From Paracyclopina nana (taxonomy: Eukaryota; Arthropoda; Copepoda; Cyclopoida; Cyclopettidae), in NCBI GenBank assembly GCA_019096065.1, contig JAGUCH010000003.1:6262001-6326000 (forward strand): a stretch of 64,000 nucleotides of DNA, in the 5' to 3' direction. The notes under the pieces were generated by a model. That model was not told the DNA's origin and made no database searches. It saw nothing but the letters and a program-made list of their open reading frames with translations. Position 1 is the stretch's first letter; each line of letters starts with the position of its first letter. This document shows, piece after piece, positions 32,276 through 41,653 of the stretch. The translations under genes were made by a program, and so were the position numbers.

Positions 32276-34222
32276 ATGGCTAATGAACAAGAAGATATCA
32301 ACATGGAGATGGAAGCCAGCCAGGAGTCTTCCGTTGATGCTGAAGCTCCCACCCAACTGGAGAGTCAGGTTGGCTCGAGATCTCCTGATGGCGGAGACAA
32401 AGATTTATCAGATATCGAGGCTACCCAAATTGATACTGAGGCTCCTACACAAGTTGAGGAATCATTGGTAGACACTGAAGCACCCACTCAGATAGAAGAG
32501 GCATTTGACACGCAAATTGATACTGAAGCAAGCACTCAGCTTGAAACTGCTTTCGAGACCCAAGTCGACGCTGATGCTCCAACGCAAATTGAAGAGGCTG
32601 AAGAAGCCACTGAATCACTGCCCAAAGGAGTTGAGGTGGACACTCAAATAGATGCCGAGGCCCCTACCCAAGTGGAAGTTTCCGAGACTCAAATTGATAC
32701 CGAAGCTGCTACTCAGCTCCAAGAAACCCAAGTTGACTCTGAAGCTCCGACTCAGGTTGAGGTGAGAAGATCGCGGTCTCGGTCGGTGGATTCGAGGCGA
32801 TCAAGATCGGGCTCTCGATCAAGATCAGGCTCTCGATCAAGATCAGGTTCACCTAGGTCTAGAGGTTCTAGATCTAGATCGGTATCGAGATCAAGGTCTC
32901 GCTCGGGATCTCCCAGTTCAAGAAAAAGTCGCTCAAGATCTGTCTCTAGATCAAGGTCACGGTCAGGATCACCGAGGTCAAGGGGCTCTCGATCTGGGTC
33001 AAGAAAAAGCCGATCAAGGTCAGGCTCTTCTAGATCAGGATCAGTTCGGTCCAGAGGCTCCCGGTCTGGCTCCAGATCTGGTAGTGATGACGATATTGGG
33101 AAGGCCAAAAAACGGGTGGTACGGGAAGCTTTCGGAGGAAGTGATGCCGAAGCTGGAGGTGGAAGCGATGATGAAGAAATTGGAAAGAAAAAGCGCAAAC
33201 GCATTGTAACTGGTGACGATGATGACGACGAGCAAGGAGAGAAAAATGCTGAAGAGGGACATGAGAATCCCGAGGAAGCAACACCAGCCGATCCCAATGC
33301 CAACTCTAGTGATGAAGAAGGGGTTGCTGATGGTGGCCAGGGCGGGCAATCCATGTCAAACAACGACTTTGTGTCTGATTTTGAGATGATGCTCGAGCGG
33401 AAGAAAGCTGAAAAGAGGAAGCGTCGCAAGAAAGACATTGATCTAATCAATGACAACGATGATGCCATCGCTAAGATGATAGCCGATATGAGGCTGGCAG
33501 CTCGTGAAGATAGAGACCTTAATGCAGCAAGACAACCTGCAACCAAAAAGATTTCAATGCTTCCCGTGGTGATGACGCAACTGAAAAAGGCAGATTTGCA
33601 AATGGCTTTCGTTGAAGCTAACGTCCTCAGTGTCCTGACTGATTGGCTCGCTCCCATGCCAGATAAATCCTTGCCGAGCGTGCAGATTCGCAAATCAATC
33701 CTCAAGCTTCTACACGAGCTCCGCATTGATGACCACTCGCGGCTTAAAGAATCTGGTATTGGAAAGGCTGTCATGTACCTATACAAGCATCCTAGGGAAC
33801 TGCGAGAGAACAAGGAAATCGCGGGTAGAATCATCAATCAGTGGGCACGACCGATTTTTAACCTTAGTACCGACTTCAAAAGCATCAGTAAGGAGGAGCG
33901 CAAGGAAAGAGATGCTCAAGTGACTGCCCGAAGAGCTCGAGAGGTAGCTGAGCCCAATCCTGATGAAGAAGCACTCAGACCCGGAGATGCTGGCTGGTGC
34001 TATAGAGCTCGAGTTCCTCAGGCCCAAATAAATTCTTACGTGAATCGTCCAAGGTGGACATCTGAGGCGGACATGTCCAAAACCAAGAAGAAGGGAGGAA
34101 CATCCTACAAATTAGAGACCAAGCTTGAAAAGTATATGAGAGTGTCTCAGGAGAAGAAGAAAAATTCCAAGACCAAACGAGCTGTTGAGATTTCAATCGA
34201 GGGGCGAAAAATGGCCTTGTAG
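32276..34222 (+). CDS. IWS1: Transcription elongation/export factor IWS1
   Basis: Nuclear partner of SPT6 in RNA polymerase II elongation. A single exon gives 648 aa, starting at the first ATG after the upstream stop-free leader. Residues 20-160 hold about 14 TQ dipeptides in repeats such as DTEAPTQVEE. Residues about 162-275 are an Arg-Ser tract like those of SR proteins. An acidic region follows. The C-terminal half is the conserved TFIIS N-terminal-like (TND) helical domain, with KISMLPVVMTQLKKADLQ, SGIGKAVMYLYKHPRE and NQWARPIFNL. The end, VEISIEGRKMAL, matches the human C-terminus closely. The stop codon is followed at once by AATAAA (34224). SUMO starts 105 bp downstream on the same strand. 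Confidence 0.95.
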   Translation: MANEQEDINMEMEASQESSVDAEAPTQLESQVGSRSPDGGDKDLSDIEATQIDTEAPTQVEESLVDTEAPTQIEEAFDTQIDTEASTQLETAFETQVDADAPTQIEEAEEATESLPKGVEVDTQIDAEAPTQVEVSETQIDTEAATQLQETQVDSEAPTQVEVRRSRSRSVDSRRSRSGSRSRSGSRSRSGSPRSRGSRSRSVSRSRSRSGSPSSRKSRSRSVSRSRSRSGSPRSRGSRSGSRKSRSRSGSSRSGSVRSRGSRSGSRSGSDDDIGKAKKRVVREAFGGSDAEAGGGSDDEEIGKKKRKRIVTGDDDDDEQGEKNAEEGHENPEEATPADPNANSSDEEGVADGGQGGQSMSNNDFVSDFEMMLERKKAEKRKRRKKDIDLINDNDDAIAKMIADMRLAAREDRDLNAARQPATKKISMLPVVMTQLKKADLQMAFVEANVLSVLTDWLAPMPDKSLPSVQIRKSILKLLHELRIDDHSRLKESGIGKAVMYLYKHPRELRENKEIAGRIINQWARPIFNLSTDFKSISKEERKERDAQVTARRAREVAEPNPDEEALRPGDAGWCYRARVPQAQINSYVNRPRWTSEADMSKTKKKGGTSYKLETKLEKYMRVSQEKKKNSKTKRAVEISIEGRKMAL

Positions 34223-34327
34223 AATAAATTGTTTCCATGCCCATATAGAAGTTTGGCACATTCGGCAGTTTCCGATTGAGGATGTTTACGTGAATTTACT
34301 CTTTTTCTTGCAGATCAATCCATCACC

Positions 34328-34681
34328 ATGGATGAAAAAAAAGACACTGACCAACTGAACTTGAAAGTGGTGGGCCAAGATGGACAAGTGATACAGTTTA
34401 AAATCAAACGGAACACTCCGTTTAGGAAACTCATGAGTGCGTATTGTGACAGGACTAAAGTGGCGGCCAACACTGTAAGGTTCACATTTGATGGGTCGCG
34501 AATCAATGATAACGATACTCCCAAGTCTATGGATATGGAGGAAAATGACACAATCGAAGTATTCACCCAACAAACTGGAGGAAGTGGCATAAGATATCAT
34601 CATCACATTTGCTGCAGAAGATCGATATTATGTTGTCAGTACCACCTTGATTTATTATTATCCATTATGAACTTATTATAG
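34328..34681 (+). CDS. SUMO: SUMO (SUMO2/3-like) precursor with a long C-terminal tail
   Basis: Ubiquitin-like modifier conjugated to lysines after SENP cleavage behind the diglycine. A single exon gives 117 aa. LNLKVVGQDGQVIQFKIKR, PFRKLMSAYCDR and DTIEVFTQQTGG are typical of the SUMO2/3 branch. The diGly is at residues 84-85. The remaining 32 residues form a Cys/His/Leu-rich tail, much longer than the usual 2-12 residues. No GT-AG intron nearby shortens it. A polypyrimidine-AG (ctttttcttgcag, AG at 34312-34313) lies 14 bp before the ATG, with no matching donor in the 90 bp after the IWS1 polyA signal. The 3' end converges on a DEG/ENaC gene with 29 bp between the coding regions. Confidence 0.93.
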   Translation: MDEKKDTDQLNLKVVGQDGQVIQFKIKRNTPFRKLMSAYCDRTKVAANTVRFTFDGSRINDNDTPKSMDMEENDTIEVFTQQTGGSGIRYHHHICCRRSILCCQYHLDLLLSIMNLL

Positions 34682-34710
34682 TTCATTCAATATTCACATC
34701 TTAAATTAAC

Positions 34711-35870
34711 TTAACATTGCTGCCCCTTACCAAATGAGTAAGATTTTACAATTTTTGATACCATACATTTCACAGCCCCAGAAATTTGTATAACCGAAAC
34801 TCCCAAGAAGAGGCCAACGTAGCCGCCGATTTCAGCTATGAGTGTGAGCTCGTTGTATGAATATTGACTTGTCATAACTGTAACTTTGTCTGGAAAGTAA
34901 AACTCGACCTTTGCTATACCCTTTGATTGCTCCCTGCTTTGTTTAGCCACCGTGACAGATAGGTATGAGCACGGATAGCTACAAGTATTTCCTCTGTACG
35001 ATGTCCATACGTTGTGATTATATAAGTCATATGCTGATTGTCCACCTTGCTCCGAACTTCGACAAATGTGCTCCAAATCCATGCCGAATGGAGTGGAGCA
35101 ACCAAATCTTCTGCGACATTCGCTATCAATTGTTGTAGCTAGGCATTCGTCAAAGTTGAACGACGCATTTGTATTGCATTTTTGCCCAAGGTAATCGAGC
35201 ATGTTGTACAGCTCAACTTTAACCTCGGTTTTGGTCGTTTTGTCTTTGACGACTTCGAAGCTTTCTTTTGCCTCTGTGGTTCGAAAGTTGTAAGGCGAAT
35301 GTATGTACACAAGAAAATCGCGAGTAGATTCTAAATCCACCTCTGAAACGTCCATTTCCTCTGGAATCTCCAAGTGGTAGCACCTACCTTTCAGAAGGCT
35401 CCCCGAATGTGTCCATTCTAAATCTTTGGGAGCAAAGTGATAATCAGATCCGTTGCCATGCAAAAAGTAAATTTCATTGATTAGTTCCTCAATGGGGTAA
35501 ACTAGGCTTTCAAACAAAACTTTGGGATCGGAGCAATTGCCCATCCAGTCGCCATGTTGTGCATAATTTTGAGGCTCTCTAAAAATAATGGTTAATTATT
35601 TATTGATAACATAAACTTACATTGATGTACTAACATGCCACATTTTTTCACGCTATCGCGTTGCTTTTTCTCTTCTAAAAACTCAAAAGGGCATATTGTA
35701 ATTGTAGGGTAAATATCTTGGGATGTTAGCTTTTCAATTGACAGCTTGGTGGACTGGGGTTGCTCCAAATACTTAGAAAAGCACTTCCAGCTTTGCCATC
35801 CCACAAAGAGGAAGCAAACGGAAAAAAGCGTGAAGGAAAAGCAAGTGAATAACCCCTTTGTCACATGCAT
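34711..35870 (-). CDS. DEG/ENaC (pickpocket-like) sodium channel
   Basis: Plasma-membrane cation channel subunit of the degenerin/ENaC family. Exon 1 (35870-35631) encodes a short cytoplasmic tail, M1 (GLFTCFSFTLFSVCFLFVGW) and the post-M1 motif IYPTITICPFEF. Exon 2 (35574-34711) encodes the cysteine-rich ectodomain (CSYPCSYL) and M2 with EIGGYVGLFLGVSVI. The in-frame join uses a weak donor (gtacat) and the third of three tandem AGs. The strong donor 10 bases later (gtaagt) produces an immediate stop with the first or second AG and a wrong frame with the third. At 367 aa it is short for the family (usually 450-600). It could therefore be decaying or have an unannotated splice form. The start Met lies 112 bp after the TRUB2 stop. 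Confidence 0.8.
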
Positions 35871-35982
35871 TTCACCGTTTAACTGTTCAGTTTCGAACTT
35901 GAAAAAGACACCACACCCAAGGAGAAAATATTGACTTAAATGACGAAAAGCAAACACTTATCTTTTTCTACTTTTAATCACT

Positions 35983-36915
35983 TTATTCATCGAGGTCTCC
36001 CCACTCAAGCCACGAATGCTTTCTTTTCAGAAAGTCGATGGGTTCATAATTTTTTGCAATGTTGTCTATGATATTTTGTAGGTTTGCATGCTTGGGCAAA
36101 AGAGAGTCTTGAGCAGAAAAAGGCCCGTACCTCACTAATTGAAGGCTGTTGAGCACTGCATTCGTTCTGAGCCTCAAGCCTATTTCACCCACTAGTTCAG
36201 CCAAGTAGATGGGAGTTTCATTAACACAAGTCACATTCAGCACAACATTGGGTGGTTTGTAGCTAACACACTTCATGTTGTAAATGAGCGTGTATCCTGG
36301 ATGCTCTTTGAGAGGTAACACCTGTCCTCGTACTGCCATTTCGTAAGCTTCTTGGCTCTGCAAACTGACTCCAGCCTGGTTGAAAGCCTCTTTTTGATGG
36401 CTACTGCAAATCATTGCTAATATTTTATCCAGAAGCTGAGGTCTGCCCTTTAAGTGTCCAAAAGTGGACTTTTCAAGTACTTTTCCTGTGGCAAAGCTAT
36501 TGTCTGTGGCTTTTCCAAATTCAATCTCAAGATTGTACTGTCTTGGAAGCACCAATTGTTTAAGAGCTTGCATCATGTCAGAAGCATTGATTGCTACCAA
36601 ACTGAGGCCACTGGTGTTGACACCTATGTCATTGACCTTCTCAACAATGATGTCATCATCACAAATGGCGTCCCCAAGAACATATGGATGACTGGAGTAG
36701 TCAATGAGACCTCCATAATGTTGTATTCTCTGCATTGTTTCCAGCCTTTGCTCATAATCGGGATTGACATCATTTACTTCTTTTATTAATTTGGAGTTTA
36801 TGCTTGAGTGAAGCTCGTCCTGATCAAGACCAGCAGGTTTGTGAAGGCAAACGATTCCTCTGAGAAACCTCCAAATTTCACCCGCACTTGTGGCAATCAC
36901 TTTGGACCCGCTCAT
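35983..36915 (-). CDS. TRUB2: TruB-family pseudouridine synthase 2 (mitochondrial)
   Basis: In vertebrates TRUB2 is needed for pseudouridylation of mitochondrial mRNAs. A single exon gives 310 aa. GIVCLHKPAGL (residues 20-30) is TruB motif I. SHQKEAFNQAGV and QEAYEMAVRG (188-197) are near-identical to human TRUB2. The motif II segment reads NDIGVNTSGLSLV (95-107), where the family has LDxxASG or LDxxATG. The position of the catalytic Asp appears to be Gly98, so the enzyme may be inactive or the site shifted. The stop codon TAA lies inside the AATAAA at 35987-35982. Confidence 0.9.
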   Translation of the reverse strand: MSGSKVIATSAGEIWRFLRGIVCLHKPAGLDQDELHSSINSKLIKEVNDVNPDYEQRLETMQRIQHYGGLIDYSSHPYVLGDAICDDDIIVEKVNDIGVNTSGLSLVAINASDMMQALKQLVLPRQYNLEIEFGKATDNSFATGKVLEKSTFGHLKGRPQLLDKILAMICSSHQKEAFNQAGVSLQSQEAYEMAVRGQVLPLKEHPGYTLIYNMKCVSYKPPNVVLNVTCVNETPIYLAELVGEIGLRLRTNAVLNSLQLVRYGPFSAQDSLLPKHANLQNIIDNIAKNYEPIDFLKRKHSWLEWGDLDE

Positions 36916-37182
36916 TACTCCAATTTCAAAAAAATATTTGAGATCAACATTAACCTCATAAGCTTCACTGTTTATTTACGTTCAAAACTGCGAGCATTTC
37001 TGATTTTATTGTTTCCACTGTCTCGCAACCTCTTACGTAACCATCCCGTTAATTTATTTCAAAATTCAGATTCAGACAGAAAACCGTACGTCATAATATA
37101 AAAAAGACAAATGTCCTACGTTAGGCTGTACAGCCTTCCCTTTCCTTTTCATTTGATAAGGCATTAAAAATGCAAGCTTCAA

Positions 37183-38994
37183 TTAAAGGGGGAAAGGCTT
37201 GTCAGGCTTGGGATCCACAGGCATGGAAGAAAGGCTCTTTTTAGAGATGTGGTTGACCACTATTTGGTATTTCGACTCTCCTCTCGCATTGATGCCATTT
37301 TCCACGAATGCTATCTTGACATTGTTGCAAATCATGTACCCTTGGTAGTGAAGCAATGAAGCAAGAACGAATTCCATCATCAATTGCGGGAACGGCTTGT
37401 CATGGTGTTTAGACACATGTCCCAATTTTCTGCAGCTCCTGCATCTTGTCATGACCATAGGGCAATTCCCAACGTTGTGACCAACTTCGAGACATTGAGG
37501 ATATATGCAACGCTGCACTTTGGCCAAGCATTCCAAAGTTGGCGCTTCATGTTCAGGGCTTCCGCAATGAGAGCAAGCATGAGCACAGCTATTAGATTTT
37601 TTGAAGATCATTCGCATGAGTGCGGATTGAGTCACAAATTCAAGAGGGCCCAAAATTTTCTGCAACCCATTTGCAAATTCTGGGTCGATACCATGAAAAT
37701 CCAAAGCGTATTTCCTTTCGTAAGATTGCATGGTTCGCAAAATTGCTGGGCCGGGCCGCAAAAATGCCGAAGGTGCATGCAAATAGAACGCAGTCATGCT
37801 ACGTTCATACATTTTGATCTGTTTCACCGAGGTGATACCAAAGGGCATGGCAACCTTCGCATTGGCCCTACTTTTCCCTCCGAATCGGGTTTGATTTTCA
37901 ACTGAGGCTAGAATCCAATGCACGTGAGGCATGATATTGGTGGCTTCTCCTAGTCTTTCTTGGATGACTGCTTTGACTGCCATAGCCACAGGGATGGACA
38001 AGCTCCCATGATGGACGACCTTCATAAATAACTTCATGTTTTTGCTCCATTCAGCGTAGGGCCGTGAAAAGTCAGACTTGTCCGGATCTACAAGTAGGTT
38101 CACGCCTTCTGCTCTCTGCGTTCTTAAAGAATATTTGCCAGCACCTCTGGCAATGGTTGGCACAACCACAGGTGAATCTGCCTTGTATAGATAATACTTC
38201 AAAGTGTTTTCCATGAAGAGAGGTGCAATATCGGGTTGAGGAAAGGCTAAAACTGTCAGGTTGGACAGGTCAACCACATTTTTTAGGATTATGCCCAAAC
38301 TCTTCAAGCGACTTTCGCCAATGAGGCCAAATCCGCATTTCACAACTTGTTGCGACTCCAGCAAAGATATCACTTCTCCGGGGATCTCTTTTCCTAACTT
38401 GTATGCCTCTCCGGGATAATTGCATTGGATAATAAGCACCTTGCCAGTCATGGTACCCAATGACACCGCTGTAAAGCTGTGATTGGGAAGCTTGTCTGTT
38501 TGGATCATAGAGGTCAATGCAGTTTTGGCCCAATTGGAAATGAACAAAGAGCAGACTCCATATCTGTACATTTCCCCAAGAATGTCGGACGATTCCAAAA
38601 GTTGCTGCCATTCTATTTTTGATGTTCGAGCATCGACTACGTAGGCCTTAAGGCTGTCTTTATCCGTACATTCAAATCTTCCTGACTTAAGAGTCCTGTC
38701 AATTTTGGCATGTTTTAGCAAATAGCTCGCAAAGACTTTCTCTTGGTCGTCCAAGTTGTAAAAGTCAGAAGGTGACAAACTTGGAAGAGTGATTTTGCAT
38801 AAGGCGTCAACACAGTCCAATTCGGGAGGAAAAGTGTAGCATTTTTGAATATCCAACGAAAGTTTGTTGGACGCCAGAATTGCAGCCTTGCGACAAGTGA
38901 ATGCAGTGATACTGGATCCATTAGGATATGGATAATAGATGGATTCCTTTTGCTGATTCAAATGAGGAACGTTTGCTTGATTATTGTGCACCAT
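37183..38994 (-). CDS. Exonuclease-fold-like zinc-knuckle protein, unknown function
   Basis: An intronless 603-aa protein that I do not recognise as a named gene. Residues about 118-247 resemble the RNase H-like 3'-5' exonuclease layout of the WRN group. They have a strand with GKVLIIQCNY, then IPGEVISLLES and VVKCGFGLIGESRLKSLGI followed by VVDLSNL. The metal-binding D-x-E of motif I is not visible, and the second Asp would be Glu, so catalysis is doubtful. Residues 470-531 carry three zinc-knuckle-like clusters: CSHCGSPEH..C, CIYPQCLEVGHNVGNC (CX4CX4HX4C) and CRSCRKLGHVSKH. Such a combination suggests binding or processing of nucleic acid. Neighbours in the same orientation are NOL10 (upstream, 223 bp) and TRUB2 (downstream), both RNA-related, but no operon is implied. 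Confidence 0.75.
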   Translation of the reverse strand: MVHNNQANVPHLNQQKESIYYPYPNGSSITAFTCRKAAILASNKLSLDIQKCYTFPPELDCVDALCKITLPSLSPSDFYNLDDQEKVFASYLLKHAKIDRTLKSGRFECTDKDSLKAYVVDARTSKIEWQQLLESSDILGEMYRYGVCSLFISNWAKTALTSMIQTDKLPNHSFTAVSLGTMTGKVLIIQCNYPGEAYKLGKEIPGEVISLLESQQVVKCGFGLIGESRLKSLGIILKNVVDLSNLTVLAFPQPDIAPLFMENTLKYYLYKADSPVVVPTIARGAGKYSLRTQRAEGVNLLVDPDKSDFSRPYAEWSKNMKLFMKVVHHGSLSIPVAMAVKAVIQERLGEATNIMPHVHWILASVENQTRFGGKSRANAKVAMPFGITSVKQIKMYERSMTAFYLHAPSAFLRPGPAILRTMQSYERKYALDFHGIDPEFANGLQKILGPLEFVTQSALMRMIFKKSNSCAHACSHCGSPEHEAPTLECLAKVQRCIYPQCLEVGHNVGNCPMVMTRCRSCRKLGHVSKHHDKPFPQLMMEFVLASLLHYQGYMICNNVKIAFVENGINARGESKYQIVVNHISKKSLSSMPVDPKPDKPFPL

Positions 38995-39217
38995 TGAAAA
39001 TTAATAGCGTGATTCGCGTCGAGCAGCTGAAAGGGTTCGATCTTTTCTGATTCATTCGGGCCTAATTGAGTACTGTTCAGCTTTAAAATGGGTTTGCTGA
39101 GCTTGCTGAGCTAAGATTTGGTAATTTTGGTTCATATGAAGCACTTTCTAAAATGTGAAGCTCGTCATTGCTATAAAAATAAATATGGTATAATAGCAAT
39201 AAGACCGTCTTATTATT

Positions 39218-41296
39218 TCAAATTATTCTTTTGCCTTTCCAGAACTTTGGAGCGATTCTGTCTTTTTTCAGCGTTGAAGCTGACCTACGCACCTCTTGCC
39301 TCTCTTTTCGGTGAAGTCTCTCACTTTCTTCTTGCATCAACTGTTTTCTACTCTTCTTCTCTCTGAAAACCATCTGATGACCGTCCTTTCGCTCCACAAC
39401 CTCGGCTTCTTGTTCAAGCATTTGAGCAAGACTTTTGTTACTAGTCTTGGTTTTCTTAGCTCCTATGGACTCGCCCTCTTTGAGCTCGTAAAACTTGGGC
39501 TGCTTGGAAATCTGGGAAATTTTTTGGGCCAATTTTTCATCTCTGTCAAGACGTTTCTTCTGAGCTGCCTCAATTCGAAGCTTTTTGTGCTCTTCCTTCA
39601 CCTGCTGAGTCCAATTGTGATCATCATCTGATGACTCCGAGTCTTCAAAGTCGTTGTCAGACATCCCCTCATCATCATTATTGTCGTCGTTGTCATCATC
39701 ACTCATGTCTATCTTGGTAAACTTTTTCTCAAGCTCTTTCGTTTTTTTGGAGTCCAATTTTGTCAGCACTGGATTCAACAGCTTGAAAGCCTCATCATTT
39801 TTGTCGACTTGGAAACGATCATCACTGAACATGGCTTTGAAACGATCATCCGCCAACAAATTGGATGCAGCTTCTCGCCTCTTCTTCTTGGTATCTTCAC
39901 TAACTTCTGCGTCCTTGAGCTTCAAGAACAAGTCCTTATTGGTTTTGGGCAAGTTGGACTTCAGAGTAACTCTCTTGGACCTTTCTTCAGCCAGCTTTTT
40001 GTCAATCTTGTCCTTCATGAACTTGTCAAGAGTGTATGGGGCAGCAATGGACTGGGCCTTTTTGTACAGCCGGGCGTCCATGAAATAGCCATGCATATAT
40101 GCTCTCATTAAACTCGTGCCAACCAAGTGATCAAGGCCAAGATCTGATAATTCTTCCTTGGTGATGAACTTATAATCATCATAAATCGGTGTGACTGCAC
40201 TTTCCTCAATTTCTTCCGTGATGTTGTCGAGGAAGGAGCACCATCTTGGAGCTGGACCCAGGGTAGGTATGTAGTGAACCTGAAGCTTTGGCTGCTCATT
40301 GGACATGAAGATGAGACCCGAGCCTTCATGGGCGCAAATTTCATTCAGCTCAGCCTCTGACTCTATGGACGTGTACGGCTTGCCCGAAAGCCTGTCCCAA
40401 ATTTTGACAGCTTTTGCATCCAGACTTATAACTTGGTCCAGTGTTGAGTGGAAGAGTAAACTCTTGATTGGGTTGCCATACAAATGATCTTTTACTAAAA
40501 GAGGCCTGGAGGATCTAATGTCATATAGCAAAATGTGACCAGTAGACGTTCCTACGGCAAGGTTAAGTCCATCCCTGAACGCCAAAGAGGAGATTTGAGG
40601 CACACCCTCAGGGGAGTCCAGATGATTGCCCTGAAGCAATGTTAGGGCACAATCTAAGCTTCCAGCTCTGTTCCTTGATCGTGGATCCCAAGCTTCCACA
40701 TGCCCCTCAGTTGATCCACAAGTTAGTAAATGGTGATCGGGATTCACCTTGCACACATTCAGTCCAAGACTTTGTGTGGTGAGCGGATTGAGGAATCGGC
40801 CTTGCTCAAGATTGAGCCTGTGAATGTCTGCACCAGCACCGACCACGTACAAATCACAATTGGACGGGTGATAGGCAAGATCACGGCCGAATTTGGGCAC
40901 CCGTAGCCGGTAATATCGACCAAATTGAGCATGCAGCTCCACGTAGCGATCGCAGTGCAAGAACACCAATTTGGAGTAATCCTCAGAAAGGATAGTGAAC
41001 GCGACTGGTTCGGCATCAAAGCACCGCTCAAACTTGAGTCCAAGCTGATGAACGTCAAAGCACTTGACACGAGGTTTGTACGTACCAGTGGCCAATATGA
41101 ATTCACCGTCGTTCGATATTCTCACGTTGGTGCTCACTGAGGGCATATCGAAATCCTGGAGCAACTCGAGTCTCCTTCGCAGTTCTTCATCCTTCTTTAG
41201 TAGGGTTCGCCTTTTTCTCTCGTCCAGCCATTCAGGCAGTGACTTTCCAGCTGTCAAGTTGTATTGCTTCACGTCTGTCCCACTGTCGGACTGCAT
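39218..41296 (-). CDS. NOL10: Nucleolar protein 10 (Enp2 homologue)
   Basis: Ribosome biogenesis factor of the small-subunit processome, nucleolar. A single exon gives 692 aa (human 688). I chose the Met at 41296 because it aligns with the human start (MQ...VK.Y.L..GKSLPEWL). Residues about 50-370 form WD40 repeats, with FILATGTYKPRVKCFDV, PKFGRDLAYH and NLEQGRFLNPL. GPAPRWCSFLDNITEE and MRAYMHGYFMD follow. DDRFKAMFSDDRF is the NUC153-type motif. The C-terminal third is acidic, then Lys/Arg-rich (coiled coil, nucleolar signal). The window shows no introns. Confidence 0.96.
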   Translation of the reverse strand: MQSDSGTDVKQYNLTAGKSLPEWLDERKRRTLLKKDEELRRRLELLQDFDMPSVSTNVRISNDGEFILATGTYKPRVKCFDVHQLGLKFERCFDAEPVAFTILSEDYSKLVFLHCDRYVELHAQFGRYYRLRVPKFGRDLAYHPSNCDLYVVGAGADIHRLNLEQGRFLNPLTTQSLGLNVCKVNPDHHLLTCGSTEGHVEAWDPRSRNRAGSLDCALTLLQGNHLDSPEGVPQISSLAFRDGLNLAVGTSTGHILLYDIRSSRPLLVKDHLYGNPIKSLLFHSTLDQVISLDAKAVKIWDRLSGKPYTSIESEAELNEICAHEGSGLIFMSNEQPKLQVHYIPTLGPAPRWCSFLDNITEEIEESAVTPIYDDYKFITKEELSDLGLDHLVGTSLMRAYMHGYFMDARLYKKAQSIAAPYTLDKFMKDKIDKKLAEERSKRVTLKSNLPKTNKDLFLKLKDAEVSEDTKKKRREAASNLLADDRFKAMFSDDRFQVDKNDEAFKLLNPVLTKLDSKKTKELEKKFTKIDMSDDDNDDNNDDEGMSDNDFEDSESSDDDHNWTQQVKEEHKKLRIEAAQKKRLDRDEKLAQKISQISKQPKFYELKEGESIGAKKTKTSNKSLAQMLEQEAEVVERKDGHQMVFREKKSRKQLMQEESERLHRKERQEVRRSASTLKKDRIAPKFWKGKRII

Positions 41297-41653
41297 TTTC
41301 AACCAAAAATATCGAAAATGCAACAAAATTCGAGTGGCAAACGCATGTGTTTTTGTTTTGATTTGTGAAAGAGCTTTTTGGCTCTAGGAGAGAAAAAGTC
41401 GCCAGATATTGGCAAAAAGCACCTCGCCTCATCCTGCAAGCAACTTTATTCAACAGTAACGGCTTTTATGTAGAGATTTTTATGAGGTTTTTTAAATCTC
41501 GATCTCGAAAGGGAGAATCGGTCAAGCTTATTTTCGCTATAGACTTTATTGTTAACAGATACGTCGAATCAAAAAGCACTCAAGCAGCTACTTTTAAATC
41601 AATCACTTTTTAAGAATCATAAATAAAAACTTTTGTTAAGATGTAATGCAGTT
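41297..41653. other. Intergenic between ATP6V1C and NOL10
   Basis: 357 bp containing the NOL10 promoter and the V-ATPase C 3' UTR. A minus-strand AATAAA (complement of tttatt at 41545-41550) may end the V-ATPase transcript. No other feature is seen. Confidence 0.5.

Noticed and set aside
32752..33837. 361-codon minus-strand ORF
   Set aside because: Antisense shadow of the IWS1 RS-rich and acidic coding sequence.
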